Positions 23,278 to 33,427 of a DNA stretch of 64,000 nt are shown here, piece by piece. Made by a program: the position numbers and the translations under genes. Position 1 is the first letter of the stretch. The number at the start of each line of letters is the position of its first letter. The stretch comes from Nocardioides sp. LHD-245 (GTDB lineage: Bacteria; Actinomycetota; Actinomycetes; Propionibacteriales; Nocardioidaceae). The stretch spans positions 62,001 through 126,000 of the forward strand of contig NZ_JAVFWN010000012.1 in assembly GCF_030929495.1 (NCBI RefSeq). The letters run 5' to 3'. The notes under the pieces are model-generated. The model had not been told where the DNA came from. It searched no databases and was given only the letters and a program-made list of their open reading frames with translations.

Positions 23278-25438
23278 GCGACGAGCTTCCGGTCCCTTCG
23301 TCTGGACCCGCCTCGACCTTCCGAGGTCCCTGCCTGCCGAGCAGGCCCGCGCCGCCCTGACAGCGCTCGCCGGGTTGAGCGGCCAGCCCCAGATCGTGCT
23401 GGAGACGACCGGCCGGGACGGCGTGGTGACGTGGAAGCTCGGTACTGACGCTCGCCACGTGAAGCGGGCTGTGGCGGCGCTGGGTGCCCAGATCCCTGGT
23501 CTGGGCCGCCCCGACCAGCCATCGACCTTCGATGGTCTCGGTTCTCGCGTCGACCAAGCGGCTCGGCTTCGAGTCGCCGGCGACCGTCGGCTACCGCTGC
23601 GCTGGGACGCCGCTGAACCGGCCACTCGTGGGCTCCTCGGCGCACTGGCCCAGACGCGCCGGGGCGAACTGCTCCACCTACAGATCATCCTCGGACCGCG
23701 TCGTCGGCCCCACCAACTACCCAGTCAACCCGCTCAGACGCCCCGTGAGGCGACAGCGAAATCGGGAGAGTACGGCTTCGCGTGCGAAGTCCGGATCGGC
23801 GCCTCAAGCCGCGACACCGCCCGCTCGCGCAGCCTCATCGCCAGCGTGGTCTCCGCCTGGCGACAACTCGAAGCGCCGGGTGTGCGGCTGCGCATCGTCG
23901 GTGCACCACTGACCACCTTCGACCAAGCCCGGTCCAGCTGGCGTTGGACCAACACACTCAGCGTCTCCGACCTGGTCCCGCTGACCGGCTGGCCCGTCTC
24001 AAGCGCCAAGGCCGCGCCGCTCCCGGGCGTCGCTTCTCCGCATCCATGCCTCCTGGCTCCGGCGAAGGCTGCGCGCCGTCACGGCCGCGTCGTTGGCACC
24101 GCAACCGCCCGGCCAACACAGCCTGTCGCGCTCTCCGTCGACGACTCGCTCCGGCATCTGCACCTCATCGGGCCGACCGGGGTAGGGAAGTCCACTCTTA
24201 TGGCGAACCTGGCGCTACAAGACATCGACGCTGGCCGCAGCGTCGTGGTCATCGATCCCAAAGGCGACCTGGTCGACGACATCCTCGCCCGGGCTGACGA
24301 GCCGGCTCTCGATGACATCGTCGTCCTCGACACCAGGTCCCCGGCCCCGGTGGGTATCAACGGGCTGGCTGGTGCAAAGGATCCGGACCTCGCCGCTGAT
24401 GTCACCCTCGGCGTACTCCACTCGCTGTACGCCGATGCGTGGGGCGTCCAAGTCCAGGACGTGCTCCACGCCTGCTTGACCACCTTGGCCCGGCGCGGTG
24501 ATGCCTCGCTGGCGATGGTGCCGCTGCTGCTGACCAACGACGGCTTCCGACGCTCGGTCGTCGGCCCGGTGATCCGCGCTGACTCCATGGGACTCGGCTC
24601 GTTCTGGGCCTGGTGGGAGGCGCTATCCGATGCGGAGCGCACCCAAGCCATCGCGCCGATCATGCGACGACTGCGCCCGATCCTGCTGCGCCCCGGTGTC
24701 CGCGGCGTCCTCGGCCAACGGCACCCGCGGTTCAACCTCGCTGACGTCTTCACCAAGCGCCGCATCCTCTTGGTCGATCTCGCCAAAGGCGCGATCGGTG
24801 CCGAAGCTGCGCAACTCATCGGCTCACTGGTGGTCTCCCAGCTCTGGGCTGCCGCGCTGGCACGCGCTGGTGTTCCGGCTCAGCGTCGTCATCCCGTCAT
24901 GGTCATGGTCGACGAGCTCCAGGACTACCTGCGCCTACCGGGTGACCTCTCCGATGCGCTGGCCCAGGCTCGCGGACTCGGCGTCGGCTACACGTTGGCC
25001 CACCAGCACCTCGGCCAGTTGCCGCCGAAGGTGAAGGCTGCCATCACCGCCAACGCTCGCTCCCGTGTCGTCTTCGAGCTCACCGGTCCCGACGCCCGCG
25101 AGATCGCCGGCCTGACCGGAGGACTGCTCGCGACCGAGGACTTCACCGCGCTCCCGGCCTTCCACGCCTACGCCGGACTGCTCGATGGCAACCAATCCCG
25201 GCCGTGGGTCAGCTTGACCACGGCGCCGCTCCCGGCGCCGCTGCGGGATCCGCAGCTGGTGCGTCAGCGATCCGCGGAGCGCTACGGACAGCCGCTGTCC
25301 GAGGTCGAGGCGGACCTGCTGACCCTTGCCGGGCAACCCGCCACAGGTCGCGGCGGTAGTCAAGTGCCTGGCGAGGAGTCGTTCGGCCGCGCCCGTCACC
25401 GAACCTCACGGACAGGTACCGAAGGAGAGCCGACATGA
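23270..25438 (+). CDS. VirD4/HerA-like coupling ATPase
   Basis: 722 residues. The C-terminal two-thirds hold a RecA-fold motor: Walker A GPTGVGKSTL, an IDPKGDLVDDIL segment typical of TraG/VirD4 and HerA-type conjugation ATPases, Walker B VMVMVDELQDYL, and the sensor-like AHQHLGQLP. The N-terminal part is an unassigned soluble domain; no N-terminal membrane helices are evident. It would pump or dock DNA during transfer. Start at 23270 is fixed by overlap with the previous gene. The four following genes overlap in series. Confidence 0.85.
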   Translation: MLERRASGPFVWTRLDLPRSLPAEQARAALTALAGLSGQPQIVLETTGRDGVVTWKLGTDARHVKRAVAALGAQIPGLGRPDQPSTFDGLGSRVDQAARLRVAGDRRLPLRWDAAEPATRGLLGALAQTRRGELLHLQIILGPRRRPHQLPSQPAQTPREATAKSGEYGFACEVRIGASSRDTARSRSLIASVVSAWRQLEAPGVRLRIVGAPLTTFDQARSSWRWTNTLSVSDLVPLTGWPVSSAKAAPLPGVASPHPCLLAPAKAARRHGRVVGTATARPTQPVALSVDDSLRHLHLIGPTGVGKSTLMANLALQDIDAGRSVVVIDPKGDLVDDILARADEPALDDIVVLDTRSPAPVGINGLAGAKDPDLAADVTLGVLHSLYADAWGVQVQDVLHACLTTLARRGDASLAMVPLLLTNDGFRRSVVGPVIRADSMGLGSFWAWWEALSDAERTQAIAPIMRRLRPILLRPGVRGVLGQRHPRFNLADVFTKRRILLVDLAKGAIGAEAAQLIGSLVVSQLWAAALARAGVPAQRRHPVMVMVDELQDYLRLPGDLSDALAQARGLGVGYTLAHQHLGQLPPKVKAAITANARSRVVFELTGPDAREIAGLTGGLLATEDFTALPAFHAYAGLLDGNQSRPWVSLTTAPLPAPLRDPQLVRQRSAERYGQPLSEVEADLLTLAGQPATGRGGSQVPGEESFGRARHRTSRTGTEGEPT

Positions 25439-26394
25439 GCGGCTATACGCCAGGCGCTGGCCTTCCAACCGGTCTTCCGCTCGGCTTCAGCAGCGACGTG
25501 GCATCGCCGCAGGTCAGCGACGTAAACACGTCCCGTCGGGGGACGACTACTCGCTCCGTCCTGCCTCCCGAGCCGGCCGCCGGGCCGCTGCCCCGCAAAC
25601 GCCGCCGCGTCGACGCCGACGTCCTCAACCGGATCGCCGACAACATTCCGGAACGCGACCGCCAGGTGCTGGACCGCATCGGTGAGCACCGCTACCTGAC
25701 CACTCACCAGGTCCAGGCCTTTGTCTTCACCGGTCACGCCTCTGACGAGTCAGCGGCACGCACCGCGCGCTACGTGCTGGCCCGGCTCGAACGCCTGGCG
25801 CTCATCCGCTCCCTGGCCCGGCGCATCGGGGGAGTGCGAGCCGGGAGCGCGGCCCGGGTCTGGCAACTCGCCCCGGCGGGCGCCCGGTTGCTTCGCGATG
25901 ACGGCAGCACCTTCCGCACCCATGAACCCTCCGAGCGTTTCTTAGCGCACTGCCTGGCCGTCGCGGATGCCCACCTGGCTGCTCGCGCCGTGCGCCTGCG
26001 CCCCGGGGTCCAGGACGTCACGGTGCAGACCGAACCAGACTGCTGGCGCCGCTACACCGGACAGGGCGGCGAGCCGCGATGGCTGCAACCCGACCTCGCA
26101 CTCAGCATCCAGACCGCCGAGTACACCGACCGCTGGTTCATCGAGGTCGATCTCGGCACCGAGAGCCTGCCGACGCTGCTCCGCAAGTGCGGTCACTACG
26201 AGGCTTTCCGCCGCAGCGGCATCGAGCAACACGAGAACGGGACTTTCCCGTTGGTGCTGTGGCTGTTCGCCAAGCCGGAGAGGGCCGACCGACTGCGCGC
26301 CACTGTCCTGCGCAGCCCGCGTCTGACACCCGCGCTCTACCGCTACACCACCCCCGAGACCTTCACTGCCGTGCTGACGGAGCCGCTGTCATGA
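25435..26394 (+). CDS. replication-relaxation family protein
   Basis: 319 residues. A disordered N-terminus (1-60) is followed by a winged-helix-like domain (RDRQVLDRIGEHRYLTTHQV, then a QLAPAGARLL strand) and a C-terminal domain with PDLALSIQ and WFIEVDLGTESLPTLLRKC, the pattern of the Replic_Relax family of actinobacterial plasmids and integrative elements. The E-x-D-x-G-T-E segment resembles a PD-(D/E)xK-like core. It probably nicks or initiates replication at the element origin. ATGA overlaps with both neighbours. Confidence 0.8.
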   Translation: MSGYTPGAGLPTGLPLGFSSDVASPQVSDVNTSRRGTTTRSVLPPEPAAGPLPRKRRRVDADVLNRIADNIPERDRQVLDRIGEHRYLTTHQVQAFVFTGHASDESAARTARYVLARLERLALIRSLARRIGGVRAGSAARVWQLAPAGARLLRDDGSTFRTHEPSERFLAHCLAVADAHLAARAVRLRPGVQDVTVQTEPDCWRRYTGQGGEPRWLQPDLALSIQTAEYTDRWFIEVDLGTESLPTLLRKCGHYEAFRRSGIEQHENGTFPLVLWLFAKPERADRLRATVLRSPRLTPALYRYTTPETFTAVLTEPLS

Positions 26395-27446
26395 AGCGCC
26401 GCTCCCGACCACGCCACACACCGCGCAACCAGATCCTCGCCGGAGACGCACTCGACCGACTTGAGAGGCTGGAGGACCACTCGGTCGACGCCATCGTCAC
26501 CAGTCCGCCGTACTTCCGTCTGCGCGACTACGGCCATCCCGGCCAAGTCGGCCTCGAGCACCACATCGACGACTGGGCCGACGCCCTGCAGAAGGTCCTC
26601 CGTGAAGCAGCCCGCATCCTCGTGCCCACCGGCAGCATCTGGCTCAACCTTGGCGACAGTTACAGCACCCACCCTCGCGAGGGCGCACCGCGCAAGAGCC
26701 TGCTGCTTGGGCCGCAGCGCTTGGCCCTCCGCCTGCTTGCCGACGGCTGGACCGTACGCAACGTCGTCGTCTGGGCCAAGACCAACCCGATCCCGTCCAG
26801 CGTCCGTGACAGGCTGTCGACCACCCACGAGATCATCTACCTGTTGACCCGGCAGCCTCGCTACTACTTCGATCTCGACGCCCTCCGGGCACCGCACACC
26901 TCACAGCTACGTCCGCGTCGGGCCGGCCGGGCGCCCACCGCAGAGCGGCCGGCCTGGCTCGGGCCGAACGCCGACGGCGACCGAGGACTCGACGCCCTGC
27001 ATGCCGCCGGTCGTGCCGGGCACCCGCTGGGCAAGAACCCCGGCGACGTCTGGCAACTCCCAGCCGGTGGCTACCGCGGTGCCCACTTCGCGACCTACCC
27101 CGAACGCCTCGCCCGCCGCATGGTTGAAGCCAGCACCCCACGGATGCGCTGCACCCGCTGCCGCGCTCCCTGGACCCGCGCAGTCATCCGCCACGGACAC
27201 CAGGCATGGCGAGCCCCACCGCGCCCCACCTGTAGCTGCGCCTCCAACGCCGAGCCCGGCATCGTGCTCGACCCCTTCATCGGGGCAGGGACCACGGCCA
27301 TCGCTGCGGCCAAGCTCGGCCGCGACTGGCTCGGCATCGAACTCAGCGACGATTACATCCGGCTCGCCCTGGACCGCTACCGCCGCGAGGTCCGCAGTGG
27401 ACGGCCAGAGCCGAATCAGCAAGCACCAGGAAAGGAGGTGACATGA
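26391..27446 (+). CDS. DNA methyltransferase (orphan)
   Basis: 351 residues. Catalytic motif IV TSPPYF occurs near residue 37 and SAM motif I DPFIGAGTT near the C-terminus (about 291-299): the permuted order of beta-class N4-cytosine/N6-adenine enzymes. A Cys pair CTRC and CSC near 250-290 may bind zinc. No restriction enzyme is beside it. Placed between the relaxation and ArdA-like genes, it probably protects the element against host restriction. Confidence 0.85.
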   Translation: MKRRSRPRHTPRNQILAGDALDRLERLEDHSVDAIVTSPPYFRLRDYGHPGQVGLEHHIDDWADALQKVLREAARILVPTGSIWLNLGDSYSTHPREGAPRKSLLLGPQRLALRLLADGWTVRNVVVWAKTNPIPSSVRDRLSTTHEIIYLLTRQPRYYFDLDALRAPHTSQLRPRRAGRAPTAERPAWLGPNADGDRGLDALHAAGRAGHPLGKNPGDVWQLPAGGYRGAHFATYPERLARRMVEASTPRMRCTRCRAPWTRAVIRHGHQAWRAPPRPTCSCASNAEPGIVLDPFIGAGTTAIAAAKLGRDWLGIELSDDYIRLALDRYRREVRSGRPEPNQQAPGKEVT

Positions 27447-27802
27447 CCCACGAACGACACGCCACAACAACCCCAAGCAGCCCCGAGGCCGCCAGCCGCG
27501 AGCACGCCGCTGTCTACGACGCCTGGGCCCGGCTTAACGACCACAACCCCCACGCCCTGGCGCTCTTCGACCGCGCCTACTGCGGCCACTACGACTCCGT
27601 CGCCGCCTGGGCTGGCGACGTCGTGGCGAGCACCGAACTCGGCGAAGTACTGGCCCAGCAGATCCCACACTGGATCGCCAAACACCTCTTCCTCGACTAT
27701 CAGGGCCTGGCTCGCGAATGGACCGACAACCGCGAGGTCCACATTGAGCCGGACCCAGCCGGTGGCGTCTGGGTCTTCGACCTCCGCGCCCGGCTCCTCT
27801 GA
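27443..27802 (+). CDS. ardA: ArdA-like antirestriction protein
   Basis: 119 residues. The segment YCGHYDSVAAWAGDVV, then IPHWIAKHLFLDYQGLARE and VWVFD, follows the ArdA pattern of acidic DNA mimics that block type I restriction enzymes on DNA entry. Highly acidic overall. Shorter than full ArdA (about 165), lacking the N-terminal domain. ATGA overlap with the methyltransferase, so the pair forms an anti-restriction unit. Confidence 0.7.
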   Translation: MTHERHATTTPSSPEAASREHAAVYDAWARLNDHNPHALALFDRAYCGHYDSVAAWAGDVVASTELGEVLAQQIPHWIAKHLFLDYQGLAREWTDNREVHIEPDPAGGVWVFDLRARLL

Positions 27803-27910
27803 CCTGGTCTCGCGCCGGACCACGTCCCTCATCGGGGGACTGCGACCGCCTCACCGTGAAGGCACCTGCCTTCGCCGGTCGCACCACCCCGAGGAGGTGG
27901 CCAACGGGAC

Positions 27911-27936
27911 TGCAGCGCCAACTCGGAGGCGCTGCA
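27911..27936 (+). repeat. 9-bp hairpin before RHH gene
   Basis: TGCAGCGCC (27911-27919) pairs with GGCGCTGCA (27928-27936). It lies 40 bases upstream of the ribbon-helix-helix gene and could be the end of the long operon or that protein's operator. The 27803-27976 spacer contains no gene I can support. Confidence 0.5.
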
Positions 27937-27976
27937 ACCCCACGGACTGTGAACTCTCAGGAAGGAGGAAAGGGCC

Positions 27977-28246
27977 ATGAAGACCCTCGCCATCCGGCTC
28001 GAGGACGAGCAGCACGCTCGACTCTCGATCCTGGCCAAGCTGGCAGGCACCTCGGTCACGGACACCATCCGCGACGCCATCGAGGCACATCTCGCCACGC
28101 TGAGCGCCAACCCCGAGATCTCGGCCAAGGCAGCCGCCTTGACCGAAGAGATCGAGCGCGAAGCCGCCGAACAGCGCAGCGCCATTGCCGCATTGTTCCC
28201 GGACACCAAGCCGGCCACGCCCCGGGGCCGCAGCACCAAGAGCTGA
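27977..28246 (+). CDS. ribbon-helix-helix protein
   Basis: 89 residues with GGAAGGAGGAAAGG upstream. MKTLAIRLEDEQHARLSILA then TSVTDTIRDAIEAHL is a canonical RHH fold (Arc/CopG type), followed by a helical tail. No toxin gene follows, so it is probably a repressor or relaxosome accessory rather than an antitoxin. Confidence 0.75.
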   Translation: MKTLAIRLEDEQHARLSILAKLAGTSVTDTIRDAIEAHLATLSANPEISAKAAALTEEIEREAAEQRSAIAALFPDTKPATPRGRSTKS

Positions 28247-28279
28247 ACCCGACCTCGACGGTCGCAGCTCACCCCACGC

Positions 28280-28322
28280 GGGGAGTCAGGTCGAGCCGCA
28301 GCCAGCGGCTCCCTGACTCCCC
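28280..28322 (+). terminator. long hairpin after RHH gene
   Basis: GGGGAGTCAGG (28280-28290) with CCTGACTCCCC (28312-28322), and an inner GAGCCGC/GCGGCTC stem. On the plus strand it is followed by A-rich sequence; on the minus strand by a U-run. It separates the transfer genes from the control/integration operon. Confidence 0.7.
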
Positions 28323-28445
28323 AAAAACAACGTTTCCGAATAAGGGGAGGAGATCCTGAAATGCGAATTCCACAACAGAAATGTTCTCGGCATATACGCC
28401 GCGCTGAGATAAAATGAGGAAAACGAAAGGAAACATCGCCAAATC
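28323..28445 (+). promoter_or_regulatory. AT-rich promoter region of immR-like gene
   Basis: The least GC-rich stretch of the window. TAAAAT (28410-28415) is a good -10 candidate, and AAAGGAAAC precedes the ATG at 28446. Inverted halves GTTTCC (28331-28336) and GGAAAC (28429-28434) flank it and may be repressor sites. Likely the switch promoter controlling excision genes. Confidence 0.5.
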
Positions 28446-28832
28446 ATGAATGCAAAGCGAACGACAAATATAGGACGGCTGGTGAAAGTAGCCCGTGAAC
28501 GCAAGCAGCTGAGCGTCAAGGAGCTGGCTCGCCGATCCGGACTCGTTGACTCCACCATCGGTCGCATCGAGCGTGGCGACACCGCTGCGCCGACTCCCGA
28601 GCTGCTCGACGCGCTCGCCAACGCACTCGAACTGGACCTGGCGGATCTCTACGTCGCAGCGGGCTACGCCCGGCCGACGCAGCTACCGACCTTCGCGCCC
28701 TACCTCCGAAGCAAGTACGCCAACCTGCCCAACGAGGCCCGCGCCGAACTCGAAGCCAGCTTCGCCCGCATCGCCGCCAAGCACGGCTACCACGCCGACG
28801 GTCCCGCGCCAGGGCAAGACGAGACCGACTGA
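28446..28832 (+). CDS. XRE repressor (ImmR-like)
   Basis: 128 residues. Residues 8-70 form an XRE HTH (IGRLVKVARERKQLSVKELA, RRSGLVDSTIGRIERGDTAA), followed by a helical C-terminal extension. Directly followed by an ImmA-type protease gene, the arrangement of the ImmR/ImmA switch in integrative elements such as ICEBs1, where the repressor is cut to derepress excision. The role here is inferred from that pairing. Confidence 0.8.
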   Translation: MNAKRTTNIGRLVKVARERKQLSVKELARRSGLVDSTIGRIERGDTAAPTPELLDALANALELDLADLYVAAGYARPTQLPTFAPYLRSKYANLPNEARAELEASFARIAAKHGYHADGPAPGQDETD

Positions 28833-28884
28833 CCCCAAGAAATCAATCACACGCCGCTAGACCGGCGCCGAAAGGAGGCTTCCC

Positions 28885-29529
28885 ATGACATCAACAACTG
28901 CAACAACCCCATCAGTACTGGCGAGCCTCCGGCATCTCATCCCACGTCGCCCGCTGACGTTCGACGAAGCACTGCGCGTCGCTGAGCAGCAAGCCATTCG
29001 TATGGCTGCGCTCGTCGCCGACGAGCGCGGCATCCTCGAACACCACATCACCGGCCTGCCACGGATCACCGTCGCCTACGACGAACTCCCGGTCAGCGGC
29101 ATGAGCCACTGGAACGGCGAACACTGGGTCATCACGATCGCCAAGGGCGACCCCGTCACCCGCCAGCGCTTCACCATCCTGCACGAGTACAAGCACATCA
29201 TCGACCACGGTCGCACTCACGACCTCTACACCGGCGACCGCTTCCGCAGCGGCGAGCAGCAAGCCGAGAAAGCCGCCGACTACTTCGCAGGCTGCGCACT
29301 CGTCGGCAAACGAGAACTCAAAGCTGCGTGGGTCAGCGGCATCCAGAAGATCGCTGACCTCGCCAGCCACTTCGGCGTCAGCGAACCCGCCATCCAGGCC
29401 CGGCTCGCGCAGACCCGCCTCAATGTCGCCGTCGACAGAGAGCCAACCCCACGCTGCGCCCGCCCGACCACGACAGCCGTAGGAAGCGGGCAGCGGTTCC
29501 GGGCCATCTACACAACAAGGAGAGCATGA
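28885..29529 (+). CDS. ImmA/IrrE-type metallopeptidase
   Basis: 214 residues with AAAGGAGG upstream. Zinc motif HEYKHIIDHG (HExxH) at about 103-107, with a downstream acidic helix EKAADYFAGCALV that supplies the third ligand, as in ImmA/IrrE. It would cleave the adjacent XRE repressor upon a cue such as DNA damage or cell density. ATGA overlap with the integrase start makes integrase synthesis depend on its translation. Confidence 0.85.
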   Translation: MTSTTATTPSVLASLRHLIPRRPLTFDEALRVAEQQAIRMAALVADERGILEHHITGLPRITVAYDELPVSGMSHWNGEHWVITIAKGDPVTRQRFTILHEYKHIIDHGRTHDLYTGDRFRSGEQQAEKAADYFAGCALVGKRELKAAWVSGIQKIADLASHFGVSEPAIQARLAQTRLNVAVDREPTPRCARPTTTAVGSGQRFRAIYTTRRA

Positions 29530-31303
29530 TGCACGCGTCTGAAGCATTCGGTGTCAAGCCCATGGCGGTCATCTATCTGCGCGTCAGTACCAAAGAGCAG
29601 GCGACCAAGGGCGGCGAGGCCGAGGGCTTCTCCATTCCTGCCCAACGCGACGCTTGCCTGCGCCGAGCAGAGACACTCGGTGCGGTCGTCGTCGCCGAGT
29701 TCGTCGACGCCGGAGAAAGTGCCCGATCCGCCAACCGTCCTGAGCTGAAGAAGATGCTGGCGTTCGTGGCCGAGCACCGCATCAAGCACGTGATCGTTCA
29801 CAAGGTTGACCGCCTTGCGCGCAACCGCGTCGATGATGTCGAGATCAACGTCCAGCTCGCTGCCGCCGGTGCACAGCTCGTGTCCTGCAGCGAGAACATC
29901 GATGAGACGCCGAGCGGCATGCTCCTTCACGGCATCATGAGCTCGATCGCCGAGTTCTACTCGCGGAACCTCGCCACCGAGGCAAAGAAGGGCATGCGCC
30001 AGAAGGCCATGAACGGTGGCACTCCCGGCATGGCACCCTTCGGCTACCTCAACGTCCATCGGCGTACTGCGGAAGGCCGCGAGGTGCGCACGGTTGTCGT
30101 CGACGACGAGCGCGCCCATTGGGTGCCGTGGCTCTTCGAACGTTACGCGTCCGGCGACTGGACGGTGCCAATGCTGCGCGACGAACTCGAACGCCACCAG
30201 GTGCGAACTATCCCTCGACCGAACAAGCCGCCTCGCCCGATCCACAGCTCGCATATCTACCGGATCCTCAAGAACCGCTACTACCTCGGCGTGGTCTCGT
30301 TCGAAGGAGTCGAGTACCCAGGCAGCCACCCTGCGCTCATAGCCGAAGAGCTGTTCGAACGCGCGCGGCAAGTGCGGACGCAGCGTTTCGAGAGTGGCGA
30401 GAAGCCGCACGTACACAACCACTACTTGAAAGGCTCCCTCTACTGCGGCCGCTGCGGAGAACCTCTGACCTTCGGCCGGGCGCGCAACAACCAGGGCACC
30501 ATGTACGACTACTTCAGCTGCCTCGGCCGCAAGAACCTGAGGAACGGCTGCAACTTCCGGTCTGCTCAGGCTCATCAGCTGGAGCTACTCGTCGCTCGCC
30601 ACTGGGGGACTGTGCGGATCTCAGAACGCCATGGTGAGGAGATCCGGCGCCTCGTGCTCTCGCACGTGGAGACGATCGCACCAATGCGAGCGCTGTCCCG
30701 TGAGGAGGCCGCTACGCGCCTCACCCGTCTGGCGCGGGAGAGCGAGAAAGCGCTGCAGGCGTTCTACGCCGACGCGGTCGACCAGCATGAACTGAAGAAG
30801 GAGCAAGCGCGCATCGCCACCGAGCGAGCCGCGATCGAGGACGAGGTCACCCGCCTCGAACTCAGCGAGTCGAAGGTGACGGCCGGACTCGAACGCTGCC
30901 TGGCGCTGCTCGGCGCTCCACAGAGTCAGTACGCCGAAGCCGATCCCGTTGTCCGGCGCGAGCTGAACCGGGCAGTCTTCGAACGCATCTACATCGATGA
31001 CGACGACATCGTCGGCAGCGACGTCATGCCAGCCTTCCAGAGGCTTCTCAGCCCCACCCTTGATGTCGATCTCGAGGACGAACGGAATGCGCACCAGAAC
31101 GCGCAGATCCAAACTCACATTTCGGCACCGCTCGAGGACGAGACTGTCCCCACCAAGGATGAAGACCTGGGGGAGAACGTCATGGTCGCCAAGCACCGTA
31201 GGCGCGCCCTGGATCTACGCCGCCGGGCCGTTCTGGGCCTCGAACGTCCCAAGGGGCGTCTCTCGTGGGAAGCAAAGAACCACCGCCCGGCAAAGGACGA
31301 TGG
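29526..31303 (+). CDS. int: large serine integrase, reading frame open across attR
   Basis: Site-specific recombinase that integrates and excises the element. Catalytic domain: YLRVSTKEQ with the nucleophile Ser near residue 21, then GESARSANRPEL and HKVDRLARN. Recombinase domain about 165-280 and zinc-ribbon Cys pairs (YCGRCG, later SCLGRKNLRNGC), coiled coil 390-470. No stop occurs before the element end. In the integrated state the frame continues through the antisense of tRNA-Arg and malic enzyme to 32453. Joined through GGACGATGG to 6687-6705, it closes as a 598-residue protein ending RSSPK. Entry coordinates stop at the element end. Confidence 0.88.
31295..31303 (+). other. candidate attR core GGACGATGG
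   Basis: Identical to 6678-6686 and in the last integrase codons (D-D-G). Only 17 bases separate it from the 3' end of tRNA-Arg, a common neighbourhood for element insertion. Crossover point within the nine bases cannot be resolved. Confidence 0.6.
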
Positions 31304-31320
31304 TTCGGATATGAACACTT

Positions 31321-31396
31321 TGGTGCCCCCGGCAGGAGTCGAACCCGCAACCATCGGAGTAGAAATCCGCTGCGCTATCCATTGCGCCACGGGGGC
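31321..31396 (-). tRNA. tRNA-Arg (TCT anticodon)
   Basis: Acceptor GCCCCCG pairs with CGGGGGC; anticodon loop TTTCTAC gives anticodon TCT; T-arm GGGTTCGACTCC; encoded CCA (31321-31323). The first anticodon-stem pair (27-43) is a G-A mismatch. The gene is complete and immediately right of attR, so integration left it intact. Confidence 0.92.
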
Positions 31397-31414
31397 CTGG
31401 CCCGAGGATATCGC

Positions 31415-32797
<1,383 letters not shown>

Positions 32798-32863
32798 GGA
32801 CCCAGTCTCGACCCGTCCGGGGGTTACTCGGAAGTCGCCGGACCCCGCGGGCGGGCGGAGCGG

Positions 32864-33307
32864 CTACTTGCGCTCGTGCGTGTGCGCGACGTACACGTCG
32901 CAGGAGGCGTGCGCGGCCACGTCGCGGGCGATGCTGCCGAGCACCCGGCCGGCGATGCCCTGGACCCGCTTGTTGCCGACGACGATCAGCTCGGCGCCGA
33001 GCTGATCGGCCGCGGCCACCATCGCCTCGCCGGGCTTGCCGTCGGCGGCGGCCGTGGTGACCTCGAGCCCGGGGAACGTCGTGCGCAGGCTGGTCGCGAC
33101 CTTCGCCGCGACCTCCTCGGCGTCCCGCTCGGTGCTGAGGAGGAGGGTGTCGCTGCCGATCTGCACGGTCTCGGACTCGTACCTGCCGAAGGCGGACACG
33201 ACGTGCAGCCGGGCGCCCAGCGCCTGGGCAAGCGTCGCCGCCCTCTCGGCCGCCGCCATCGCGGTGTCGCTGCCGTCCACGCCGGTCACGATCGTCTTGT
33301 CCGCCAT
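32864..33307 (-). CDS. universal stress protein
   Basis: 147 residues, single UspA domain. Starts TIVTGVDGSDTA and ends with the ATP-binding loop VVGNKRVQGIAGRVLGSIAR (G-x2-G-x9-G-S pattern). Cytoplasmic dimer binding ATP, involved in stress survival. Monocistronic, between malic enzyme and aminopeptidase P. Confidence 0.92.
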   Translation of the reverse strand: MADKTIVTGVDGSDTAMAAAERAATLAQALGARLHVVSAFGRYESETVQIGSDTLLLSTERDAEEVAAKVATSLRTTFPGLEVTTAAADGKPGEAMVAAADQLGAELIVVGNKRVQGIAGRVLGSIARDVAAHASCDVYVAHTHERK

Positions 33308-33427
33308 TGCTCTCTCCTGTTCGAGCGTGCTCGAGCCGTTCGAAGTACGCCGAGTCGTCAGGGCAGCAAGGTAGCGCAGCCGAGCGGCCCGACTCCGCTC
33401 ACATCGCGCGCCGCGCCGCCCGTGGTC

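Larger units (their letters stand above)
6678..31303. mobile_element. integrated serine-integrase element (IME/AICE-like, about 24.6 kb)
   Basis: The segment is bounded by the direct repeat GGACGATGG (6678-6686, 31295-31303). It carries a large serine integrase at the right end, an ImmR/ImmA-like switch, a coupling-type ATPase, a replication-relaxation protein, ArdA-like antirestriction, two DNA methyltransferases and a cargo cluster of GHKL ATPases and ParB-like proteins. There are no capsid, tail, portal or terminase genes. The mating-pair channel is absent, so the element is probably mobilizable or transfers as double-stranded DNA. Several less GC-rich islands (near 19.4-19.9 and 28.3-28.46 kb) contrast with the backbone. 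Confidence 0.8.

Noticed and set aside
27977..28246. Toxin-antitoxin pair
   Set aside because: The ribbon-helix-helix protein has no adjacent toxin-sized gene; a terminator follows directly.
6678..31303. Prophage
   Set aside because: No capsid, portal, terminase, tail or lysis genes were found; gene content is transfer and maintenance.
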